From positions 1-14,040 of the forward strand of contig JAITQH010000071.1 of NCBI GenBank assembly GCA_031288985.1: a stretch of DNA of 14,040 nt, written 5' to 3'. Shown here piece after piece: positions 6,945-12,873 of this stretch (position 1 is the first letter of the stretch; every line of letters starts with the position of its first letter). The position numbers and the translations under genes are program-made. The notes under the pieces are model-generated. The model saw nothing but the letters and a program-made list of their open reading frames with translations. It was not told the origin of the DNA and did not search any database. The stretch comes from Candidatus Methanoplasma sp. (GTDB taxonomy: Archaea > Thermoplasmatota > Thermoplasmata > Methanomassiliicoccales > Methanomethylophilaceae).

Positions 6945-7020
6945 GGACTCGTGGTCTAGGGGTTATGACGGCGCCCTTACAAGGCGCAGGTCGCCGGTTC
7001 AAATCCGGCCGGGTCCACCA
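6945..7020 (+). tRNA. tRNA-Val (anticodon TAC)
   Basis: The acceptor arms GGACTCG and CGGGTCC pair over seven positions, including one T-G pair. The anticodon stem GCGCC/GGCGC encloses the loop CTTACAA, giving anticodon TAC (valine). The T arm is GCCGG-TTCAAAT-CCGGC, and CCA is encoded. TTTTT at 7024-7028 probably ends transcription. The last 33 bases are identical to those of the tRNA-Val(CAC) gene at 12724-12799 on the opposite strand. Confidence 0.97.
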
Positions 7021-7252
7021 TCGTTTTTGACTGAACTGTGCATGCATTCCCGCGGATCCGCCGGCGCAGGCCCATCATGCGGATCCCGTCTGCCGATGCG
7101 CACCGGACCGCAATTTGTGCGGATGCGTTTCCCATGATATCGGACGCAGTTTGCCTCGGAATTCCGCCAACGATCTTCTGAATTGTGTGATTTGCGGCGT
7201 TATGGAGAATAATTGCATAACATCTTCTGTTCAATTTTGAAAAGTTGGATGT

Positions 7253-7286
7253 GGATATAGGTTCAAGGGGGTTTAAACCTATATCC
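7253..7286. repeat. Long perfect-core palindrome (operator- or hairpin-like)
   Basis: GGATATAGGTT (7253-7263) is matched by its exact reverse complement AACCTATATCC (7276-7286). Pairing continues inward for three more positions with one mismatch, leaving a GGGGGT loop. It lies about 16 bases upstream of a TATA-like block, where archaeal activators often bind. It could also be an RNA hairpin. Confidence 0.8.
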
Positions 7287-7301
7287 GATTATCCAGATGT
7301 G

Positions 7302-7316
7302 AAAATATATAAAATA
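7302..7316 (+). promoter_or_regulatory. TATA-like block in the pre-adhesin region
   Basis: AAAATATATAAAATA is the strongest TATA-like match in the gap. Transcription would start near 7335-7345, about 690 bases before the adhesin start. This implies either a long leader or a separate short or non-coding transcript. It could also work on the minus strand, where no gene is evident. Confidence 0.5.
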
Positions 7317-7562
7317 CTTATCGCTTATACATCATTTTTATGTAATAATAATGCGACCTATGTTTGGAGTATAGCAGCAGTATATTGGACTATACATCCA
7401 TACCCATGCAGGCGCACATCTGGCCTATGCTTCGGAGCATCAGTCCGCTCCGAGCCGAATTTGAGGATCTCCGCATCGGGCATGCCTGGCGCACGGTCTT
7501 CGGCTCCCGCGAAACAACGGTTAAAAGTTATTCGCCAACGTTTAAATAGGGGAGAATTCCAT

Positions 7563-7637
7563 ATGGATTATAGTTCCAACCATGTGGACGACGCCCCCGA
7601 CCTGCCGTCATTTCCTCCTCGGCGGGTCAAGGCGTAA
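7563..7637 (+). CDS. Possible 24-residue small ORF
   Basis: ATG 7563 opens MDYSSNHVDDAPDLPSF... and ends at TAA 7635-7637. AGGGGAG (7548-7554), a fair ribosome-binding sequence, ends 8 bases before the ATG. The peptide is acidic then basic, with no signal peptide or recognised family. A TTTAAATA element at 7541-7548 is too close to serve as this ORF's promoter. This is a weak candidate with no homology to support it. Confidence 0.15.
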   Translation: MDYSSNHVDDAPDLPSFPPRRVKA

Positions 7638-7712
7638 TTTTCCCATCGGAGCGTTGCGCACTGCCGCATCCTATGCAGACCCCGCCCGGACGAGCCTCAG
7701 GAGATCGGATCG

Positions 7713-7736
7713 CCGCCGTACGTCACCCGACGGCGG
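7713..7736. repeat. Inverted repeat, 7-bp arms
   Basis: CCGCCGT (7713-7719) and ACGGCGG (7730-7736) are exact reverse complements separated by 10 bases. They could form a GC-rich hairpin in a transcript from the upstream TATA block, acting as a terminator-like or leader structure. No T-run follows. Confidence 0.45.
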
Positions 7737-7938
7737 AAGCACCGCCGTTCTCGGCAGGAAACACACCTTGCCGCTGTTTTTCATTCGGCATGGTCATCTG
7801 CGAGGCCGCGTCCGGCGCCGTTGCGCGTGCGTGCTTTTCAACGGGATCGGCAACCCGTCCGTTCAGTCCGCAGCGACGGTGGGAAACACAGAGGCCGCCC
7901 CCGGAGGAAACGTTGGAGGTTGCCTCGTCGTATGTAGT

Positions 7939-7949
7939 CTTAATATACT
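7939..7949 (+). promoter_or_regulatory. Probable TATA box of the adhesin gene
   Basis: CTTAATATACT lies about 80-90 bases upstream of the adhesin start. A transcript beginning near 7970 would have a leader of about 60 bases, ending in the GGGGTGA ribosome-binding sequence at 8019-8025. Confidence 0.5.
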
Positions 7950-8021
7950 TCTGAAAGCGATAATAGACGGCGGCAACGGGAGGGGGGAGATTCAACATAA
8001 TCTCCGATTCCGTTTAATGGG

Positions 8022-8531
8022 GTGAACACATTGGGACACACAAAGAGAGCTTTAGCGCTGGCAATAGTGATTATTGTCGCGGCGTCAGCGTTCGCGGCGC
8101 TTGACGGCCTTGGAAACAGCAGCAACACGGCATCTGCCGATACTTATCCGGTCACGGTCACAGACGAACCATCGTTGGTTTCGGCCCTGAACGACCTCAA
8201 CACCAATCCGGCATACGCATCGTATGACACGATCGTCATCGAGAGTGCGTCGCCCATTCAACTCACGGCCGCTCTTCAGGTCGACAGATCCCTTGCGTTC
8301 ACGTCGGTAAACGGCGCAACCCTGTATTCCGCCAACGGCCTGAGGCACATCGTTGTTGGATCCGGCTCGGACATCGGCGACGTCACCCTGACGTTCGACA
8401 ACGTCACGCTTGACGGGCATGTCGTCGCATCCGGCAACATATCCGGCGGAGGCGTGGTCTACATGGATGCGGCGGGCAGGCGAACGCTCCCAACAACACC
8501 ACGACGGTGCCTTACAACACGTTCACCCTGA
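8022..8531 (+). CDS. Giant surface adhesin, N-terminal part before a frameshift
   Basis: This is the first of two frames that together encode one beta-helix surface protein. The frame is open from GTG 8022, but TTG 8031 is the likelier start because GGGGTGA (8019-8025), a match to the 16S 3' end, sits 5 bases before it. The product begins MGHTKRALALAIVIIVAASAF, a basic N-region and hydrophobic core typical of a Sec signal peptide, followed by a Ser/Thr/Asn-rich linker (TASADT). Residues from PVTVTDEPSLVSALND on look like the N-terminal cap and first coils of a parallel beta-helix (IQLTAALQVDRSLAFTS, VTLTFDNVTLDGHVVASG). The sequence keeps this character through GGGVVYMDAAG (to 8477) and then turns to RRTLPTTPRRCLTTRSP before the stop at 8529-8531. 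The proper continuation, QANAPNNTTTVPYNTF, lies in the -1 frame, so one base appears to be missing. Confidence 0.8.
   Translation: MNTLGHTKRALALAIVIIVAASAFAALDGLGNSSNTASADTYPVTVTDEPSLVSALNDLNTNPAYASYDTIVIESASPIQLTAALQVDRSLAFTSVNGATLYSANGLRHIVVGSGSDIGDVTLTFDNVTLDGHVVASGNISGGGVVYMDAAGRRTLPTTPRRCLTTRSP
8474..8485 (+). other. Frameshift site in the adhesin gene
   Basis: Up to GGC at 8475-8477 the reading frame makes beta-helix protein (VVYMDAAG). From CAG at 8477-8479 the -1 frame continues it (QANAPNNTTTVPYNTF). Adding one G to the GGG run at 8474-8476 would join both parts into about 1,498 residues without a stop. The GCG GGC context is not a canonical X XXY YYZ slippery heptamer. The cause could be a sequencing or assembly error, a real inactivating deletion, or an off-state. 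The sequence alone cannot decide. Confidence 0.75.
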
Positions 8532-11500
8532 CGATCGAGGGCGCAAACATTGTCAACTGCAAGACGGCAGGCTCGGATTATACGTTCCACATATGGTACA
8601 GCACCGGTAATGCCGCATTGGCGAGCAAATCCAGACTCGGAGCGGTGGCATCCACAGGCAACGTTACGATCGTCGATTCTACGATAACTAACAATGGGGT
8701 AATATCGGGAGTATTCCTCGGTGTAGGGCAGATCGGTTCCGCCGGCGGCGCGGTGGCTTCCAACAATGACGTGGTCATAGTGAACTCTGACATAAGCGAC
8801 AACTATGTGGAACACAACGGAGGACACACCGCCGCCAATTACAAAGCTGCGGGAGGCATGGACGGGATGGCCGGTGCGATATACGCCCGCGATGACGTCA
8901 CAATCACCGACAGCACGATAAACAACAATGCCGCGTGTCGCGGAGGCGCCATCATAAGCAACACGGGATGGTACAGCGGGACGGTCTTCACCAATGCCGA
9001 CGACGCGGCCGCATCCGCGGCGGACGGGGTCATAAAGATCGTCGATTCCACCCTTAACGAGAATAAATCCTCCGACTGGGGTTCCGCCATATTCGGCCAG
9101 GATCCTCTGGCTGTCACCGGCCTCAACTGTTCAGTCGTCGTCTTGCAAGGAAACAATGAAGTATCGAACAACTATTCCGCGTTCCAATATGGTGCGATAC
9201 GCTCGGCCTTCGTCTACATTGAAGGCTCGATAACGGCTGAGAACAATATAACAACCGGCGAGACAGGATCCGCCGGCAGCAGATGGGGGGAGGGAGCCTT
9301 CATTCACGCCTTCTATCTGTTCATGGACATAACCGACGATTCCAGCATCAGCTTTAACAAAATCGGCGGCGCCACAAACGGTAACTATGCCACGGCAATC
9401 AAGGCTCTCCGTCAGGCCACAATAGAGGTGTCGTCGGGAACACTCACCGTGGAGGGAAACGGGAAAGTCGCGAGCCAGGCATACGGCCCCATCCAAGGAA
9501 CGTTCTATTTCGGCTCAACCCCCGAATCCCAGGACAGCGCGATTTCAACCTCAGGAAACGGGAAGATAGTCTTCTTGGACAACGTGTTGAATGCCGGTTC
9601 GTCCGGCGGCGCGATACTTTCAAACAATAGGAAACTGACTCTCACAGGCGATATAACATTCGAGGGCAATCAGGCCACTACGGGGGGTGCGATTTACTCC
9701 GCGTCCGGCCTCGAAATCCAAAAGAACCTTGCCGGCAAAGCGCCTAAATTCATAAATAACGAAGCAGGCGGCAATGGGGGTGCGATTTATGCTATCACTA
9801 AGGGCAGCCCGCTTCCGGGAGCCTCGGGCGATGTCACAATCTCCGATGCGCTTTTTGACGGCAACAGCGCTGTCAACGGCGCAGCAGTCTACGCGGGCGC
9901 GATAAAATTGGAGATATACGGCTCAGCGTTCGAAGACAACGACGCTGTCGCCGCATCCGGCAACACTTACGGCGGTGCGATCTTTATGAATTCTGCGGGC
10001 AGTTCGCTGACCATCGACAAGGCCGGCACGACGCGGTCTACATTTGAGCGCAATACCGCAAAAACTCAAGGCGGCGCGATATACGTCGGCCTCAGTGTAA
10101 ACGGCGCAGTGTCGATCAGCTACTCCGACTTCGAAGAGAATGAAATCGGACTAATCGGCGGTGCAATCTACTTTGGCGGAGCTGACGGCTCCGGAGCGAT
10201 CGTCGACAATTCAACGTTCACCGAGAATAAAGTGAGTTCAATTGCTGCAGCCGTTTACGGCGGCGCGATAGGCACTGCGGTGCTGACGCGCATATCCGAA
10301 TCGACCTTTGAAGGCAACAGTGCGATGTCAACCGGCACCTATGGCGCCTACGGCTGTGCAATATATGCCGCAGCGGCTCTGAAGGTCTCCGAAAGCTCCT
10401 TCACAGGCAACACGGCTTCCAATGCACTTCGCGGCGGCGCGATCTATGTGACATCGGCCTCGGCCTTGTTTGAAGTCACGAGCTCTGAATTCTCCGATAA
10501 CGAGGCCATCAGCGGCGGCGCAATCTACAACTTATCTACGGGCGCCGTGATAACGGACACTGAATTCTCCTACAATTACGCATCAAGTTCGGGCGGCGCG
10601 ATCTACAACGGAGGGACGCTGACACTGAACGGCAGTGTGGACAGAAATGATTTCACCGGCAACGTCGGAGGAAGCTACGGCGGCGCGATCTTCAACACCG
10701 CAACACTGAATGTGGCGGCAACAGACTTCAACGGCAACCGTGCGGCGGTCGGAGGCGCAATAATCAATTATTCAACCGGAACGACGGCCGTCGGCGGCTC
10801 AACGTTCACCGGCAACGAGGCGACTAATGTCAACGCCGGTTCTACAACGCCGTACAACACATCCGGCGGCGCGATCTTCACAAGCAGGTATGCAAACCTG
10901 ACCATTAATGCAGGGGTCGCATTCAGCGGCAACATTGCGCCGGTTGCATACTCCGCACCCATCCCTGCGGCGGCCGACCTGGATTCCCTCGGCGGCTTCG
11001 ATATCGGCACATACGCTGCAAACGTGGATCCCGGCACGACATTCAGCGGCTCGTACTCCACAATCTACAACAACGCGGACGTCAACTACGTGATAGCGGG
11101 AAGCGCCGTGCTGATGCTGAAGGTCGTCAAAGAGACGTCGAGTTTGGACATAACAACCACGACCCAACAGTTCGATTTCAGCTATGTGCAGGTCGATGAC
11201 GAGGCAGGCGCCGCATACAGCGGCGGAACGCCTCTGACCGGAACGATATCCACTGCGGGAACTATATTGATAGGCACATCGAAAACGGTGTTATTCGTCC
11301 CGCTGTCCAATCTGCCGATCAGCGCAGACTATTTCTTCAAGATAACCGAGATCGTGCCTGCAACCATTCCCGCAGGGTGGACGTATGACGCGAACGCGTC
11401 ATCGGGCTACGTCGTCAAAGCGAGCATCGACGGCGCAGGCAGCATCACATACCCCGGAACATACAACAACACAACCAACATCCCAACGTTCACCAACTCG

Positions 11501-12526
11501 TTCTCGACGCCGTCGTACACCCTCGTCCTGAAGGCGAGCAAGTCTGTGGCGAGTTCGGACATAACCGGCACCTCGCAGACCTTCTCGTTCAGGTACGACA
11601 GGGTCACTTCGGATGCCGGCACCTCGCTCTACTCCCCCGCCGAAAACGGAACGGTTTCCACGACCGGAACCATATCTGTCGGCGCGCCGCAGACGGTGAG
11701 CTTCGGCAGCCTCACGCTGGCCCCCGGGAGCTACTACTACAAGATAACCGAGATCGTGCCGGCAACCGTTCCCGCAGGGTGGACGTATGACGCGAATGCA
11801 ACGGTGGGATACGTGGTGGAGGTCACCATCGACGTGTTCGGGAACGCGACCTTCGGTGCATACGACAACGCGGCGAACATTCCGACGTTCGCCAACTCCT
11901 ACGTTGCGTCGCCGTCCCAGCCTCCGATCACGCCGCCCATCCCCGCCATCCTGTACACCATAACCTCCTCGTCCGACTCCGGTTCCGGGATAAACCCCGA
12001 AGGCGCTGTGTCCGTCGCTGAGGGCGCCAATGCGACGTTCTCGTTCTGGGTGGACGCAGGATACAAGGTAGCCTCCGTCACGGTGGACGGGGACGCCCTG
12101 TCGCAAAGCCGGGCGGAGTTGGGGTCATACACCTTCGAGAACGTCCGCGCGAACCACTCCATCGAGATCAGGAGCGTTGCCGAGGATGTGAATCCCGCAG
12201 GAGCGGAGGAAAGCGATTGGGCCGCACTCAACCTGATCCTTGCGGTCCTCTCGATCGCGGCCGGTGCGATCGCCGTGATAGCGGGCCGGAACCGCAGCAA
12301 AGACGACGGCGAAAGAAGGTCGAAGACAGCATGGATCCTCCGCGCGGTCGCTCTGGCCGCAGGGATAATCGCGGTGATAGTCTTCCTCATAACGGAAGAC
12401 ATGAGCCAGCCCGTGATTTCGTACGACGGTTGGACGCTGCCGATGCTGATCCTGTTCTTTGTCTCGGCGATATTCGCCCCATTGAGCAGTGCGTTCGACA
12501 AGCCCGAGGAGGCAGAGAAGAAGTAA
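8507..12526 (+). CDS. Giant surface adhesin, main body: beta-helix repeats, isopeptide pilin domains, membrane anchor
   Basis: This 1,339-codon frame continues the protein begun at 8031; GTG 8507 is only the first start-like codon after the frameshift, so it is probably not an independent start. Domains in order: (1) a parallel beta-helix to about 10960, with loose coils first and then about fifteen regular FxxN...GGAIY repeats (FEGNQATTGGAIY, FSDNEAISGGAIY), like chlamydial Pmp adhesins and archaeal adhesin-like proteins; (2) two tandem Spy0128/FctA-type domains (11108-11503, 11516-11902), each with Lys, Glu (KITE) and Asn (TFxNSF/Y) suited to an isopeptide bond; (3) a proline linker and an InlB-like repeat (about 11950-12180); (4) three hydrophobic helices at about 12218-12500 and a charged KPEEAEKK tail. 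It is predicted to be exported and held in the membrane by its C terminus. The ligand is unknown; a role in attachment to hosts or other cells is inferred. A hairpin terminator follows. Confidence 0.9.
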   Translation: MPYNTFTLTIEGANIVNCKTAGSDYTFHIWYSTGNAALASKSRLGAVASTGNVTIVDSTITNNGVISGVFLGVGQIGSAGGAVASNNDVVIVNSDISDNYVEHNGGHTAANYKAAGGMDGMAGAIYARDDVTITDSTINNNAACRGGAIISNTGWYSGTVFTNADDAAASAADGVIKIVDSTLNENKSSDWGSAIFGQDPLAVTGLNCSVVVLQGNNEVSNNYSAFQYGAIRSAFVYIEGSITAENNITTGETGSAGSRWGEGAFIHAFYLFMDITDDSSISFNKIGGATNGNYATAIKALRQATIEVSSGTLTVEGNGKVASQAYGPIQGTFYFGSTPESQDSAISTSGNGKIVFLDNVLNAGSSGGAILSNNRKLTLTGDITFEGNQATTGGAIYSASGLEIQKNLAGKAPKFINNEAGGNGGAIYAITKGSPLPGASGDVTISDALFDGNSAVNGAAVYAGAIKLEIYGSAFEDNDAVAASGNTYGGAIFMNSAGSSLTIDKAGTTRSTFERNTAKTQGGAIYVGLSVNGAVSISYSDFEENEIGLIGGAIYFGGADGSGAIVDNSTFTENKVSSIAAAVYGGAIGTAVLTRISESTFEGNSAMSTGTYGAYGCAIYAAAALKVSESSFTGNTASNALRGGAIYVTSASALFEVTSSEFSDNEAISGGAIYNLSTGAVITDTEFSYNYASSSGGAIYNGGTLTLNGSVDRNDFTGNVGGSYGGAIFNTATLNVAATDFNGNRAAVGGAIINYSTGTTAVGGSTFTGNEATNVNAGSTTPYNTSGGAIFTSRYANLTINAGVAFSGNIAPVAYSAPIPAAADLDSLGGFDIGTYAANVDPGTTFSGSYSTIYNNADVNYVIAGSAVLMLKVVKETSSLDITTTTQQFDFSYVQVDDEAGAAYSGGTPLTGTISTAGTILIGTSKTVLFVPLSNLPISADYFFKITEIVPATIPAGWTYDANASSGYVVKASIDGAGSITYPGTYNNTTNIPTFTNSFSTPSYTLVLKASKSVASSDITGTSQTFSFRYDRVTSDAGTSLYSPAENGTVSTTGTISVGAPQTVSFGSLTLAPGSYYYKITEIVPATVPAGWTYDANATVGYVVEVTIDVFGNATFGAYDNAANIPTFANSYVASPSQPPITPPIPAILYTITSSSDSGSGINPEGAVSVAEGANATFSFWVDAGYKVASVTVDGDALSQSRAELGSYTFENVRANHSIEIRSVAEDVNPAGAEESDWAALNLILAVLSIAAGAIAVIAGRNRSKDDGERRSKTAWILRAVALAAGIIAVIVFLITEDMSQPVISYDGWTLPMLILFFVSAIFAPLSSAFDKPEEAEKK
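9597..10935 (+). repeat. FxxN...GGAIY coding repeats (Pmp-like beta-helix coils)
   Basis: Roughly fifteen units of about 22-40 residues, each with an FxxN turn followed by a GGAI(Y/F) turn. At DNA level GGCGGCGCGAT(C/A) recurs at each GGAI site. Looser versions (GGAVASNN, AGAIYARD, GGAIISN) occur from about 8740. Such repeats stack as rungs of a right-handed beta-helix. Spacing is irregular and the units are coding, so this is a protein repeat and not a CRISPR array. Confidence 0.85.
11108..11503 (+). other. Isopeptide pilin-type domain 1 (Spy0128/FctA-like)
   Basis: The domain runs from VLMLKVVKETSS to TFTNSF. Candidate isopeptide residues are Lys at 11129 (or 11120), Glu at 11348 in KITEIVP and Asn at 11495. 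It has the family's FDFSYVQV, YFFKITE and GWTYDAN stretches. Confidence 0.75.
11516..11902 (+). other. Isopeptide pilin-type domain 2 (Spy0128/FctA-like)
   Basis: The domain runs from TLVLKASKSVASS to TFANSY. Candidate isopeptide residues are Lys at 11540 (or 11531), Glu at 11750 and Asn at 11894. Fifty-nine bases from 11741 match the first domain (from 11339) with only three differences, pointing to tandem duplication or recent gene conversion. The repeat period at this point is 402 bases (134 codons). Confidence 0.75.
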
Positions 12527-12536
12527 ACCTATTCAA

Positions 12537-12584
12537 CCCCCTGCCCGTTCGGGCGGGGGTGCTTTTTTATTTTTTTTTATTTTA
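12537..12584 (+). terminator. Hairpin plus poly-T terminator of the adhesin gene
   Basis: A 9-bp GC-rich stem (12538-12546 with 12551-12559, one T-G pair) with a GTTC loop begins about 10 bases after the stop codon. It is followed by T-runs of 6, 10 and 4 broken only by single A's. The T-run alone would end archaeal transcription; the strong hairpin makes it look bacterial as well. Confidence 0.85.
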
Positions 12585-12723
12585 TGATCCAAACCCAAGA
12601 ACGCCGTTCCATGCCGATGCGGAACGGTCGAGGAGCATCATTCCGCCCACAGGCGGGTGCAGGGGCCGCGGCGCGGCGGCATATTGCCGGTTGCGATCAA
12701 TGTTGAAAAGACAGAAGCTGAAA
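12585..12723. other. Short non-coding gap with two small hairpins
   Basis: The gap between the adhesin terminator and tRNA-Val(CAC) contains the inverted repeats CCGTTCC/GGAACGG (12604-12610 with 12621-12627) and CCGCC/GGCGG (12643-12647 with 12652-12656). No gene is visible. On the minus strand T-rich stretches follow the tRNA. Confidence 0.5.
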
Positions 12724-12799
12724 TGGTGGACCCGGCCGGATTTGAACCGGCGACCTTCGCCGTGTGAAGGCGACGTCATAACCCCTAGACCACAGGTCC
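12724..12799 (-). tRNA. tRNA-Val (anticodon CAC)
   Basis: On the minus strand the acceptor arms GGACCTG and CGGGTCC pair over seven positions. The anticodon stem TCGCC/GGCGA encloses TTCACAC, giving anticodon CAC (valine). The T arm is GCCGG-TTCAAAT-CCGGC and CCA is encoded. It differs from tRNA-Val(TAC) at 6945-7020 mainly in the anticodon arm and two acceptor positions. The 3' 33 bases and a 20-base D-arm block are identical. Confidence 0.97.
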
Positions 12800-12820
12800 G
12801 CAGGCAGTCTAATGCCCTTG

Positions 12821-12831
12821 CAATATATAAC
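12821..12831 (-). promoter_or_regulatory. TATA box of tRNA-Val(CAC), possibly shared with the divergent ALDH-like gene
   Basis: CAATATATAAC (plus strand) is centred 27 bases from the tRNA 5' end (12799), right for the tRNA. Because ATATAT is symmetrical, it could also direct rightward transcription from about 12851, giving the ALDH-like gene a leader of about 23 bases. No better plus-strand element is seen except TTTAACATA at 12855-12863. Confidence 0.6.
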
Positions 12832-12873
12832 GATTAACGATGACTTCCCAAAGGTTTAACATACATTCCAATC

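Larger units (their letters stand above)
7021..8021. other. 1-kb region without a convincing gene, upstream of the adhesin
   Basis: No open frame here has recognisable protein character. The longest ones are arginine-, serine- and proline-rich shadows with no plausible start. What can be seen is: a poly-T run after tRNA-Val; an AT-rich block at about 7200-7390 that contrasts with the GC-rich surroundings; a long palindrome (7253-7286); a strong TATA-like block (7302-7316); a possible hairpin TCGGAGC/GCTCCGA (7432-7453); a TTTAAATA element (7541-7548); a hairpin at 7713-7736; and a TATA-like element nearer the adhesin (7940-7949). It may be a regulatory region or untranslated leader, an unrecognised RNA gene, or remains of deleted genes. 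Confidence 0.6.

Noticed and set aside
6977..7234. Minus-strand 85-residue frame ending VDPAGFEPATCAL
   Set aside because: That ending is the antisense translation of the tRNA-Val gene, a well-known false protein; the rest has no recognisable character.
7554..7565. Adjacent GAATTC and CATATG sites that look like a cloning junction
   Set aside because: Flanking sequence has no vector features and continues with normal composition; two six-base sites side by side can occur by chance.
8466..8485. Programmed -1 ribosomal frameshifting in the adhesin
   Set aside because: The direction would be right, but no X XXY YYZ slippery heptamer is present and no obvious downstream pseudoknot was seen.
8507..8510. 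Independent GTG start for the adhesin body
   Set aside because: No ribosome-binding site was seen, the product would lack a signal peptide, and protein character continues upstream in the same frame to about 8477.
9597..10935. CRISPR-like or tandem DNA repeat array
   Set aside because: The recurring GGCGGCGCGAT strings are the codons of GGAI turns in an open reading frame with irregular spacing.
12217..12837. Plus-strand 206-residue frame containing WTRPDLNRRPSPCEGD
   Set aside because: It is an off-frame reading of the adhesin end, the terminator and the antisense of tRNA-Val(CAC), again the typical tRNA artefact.
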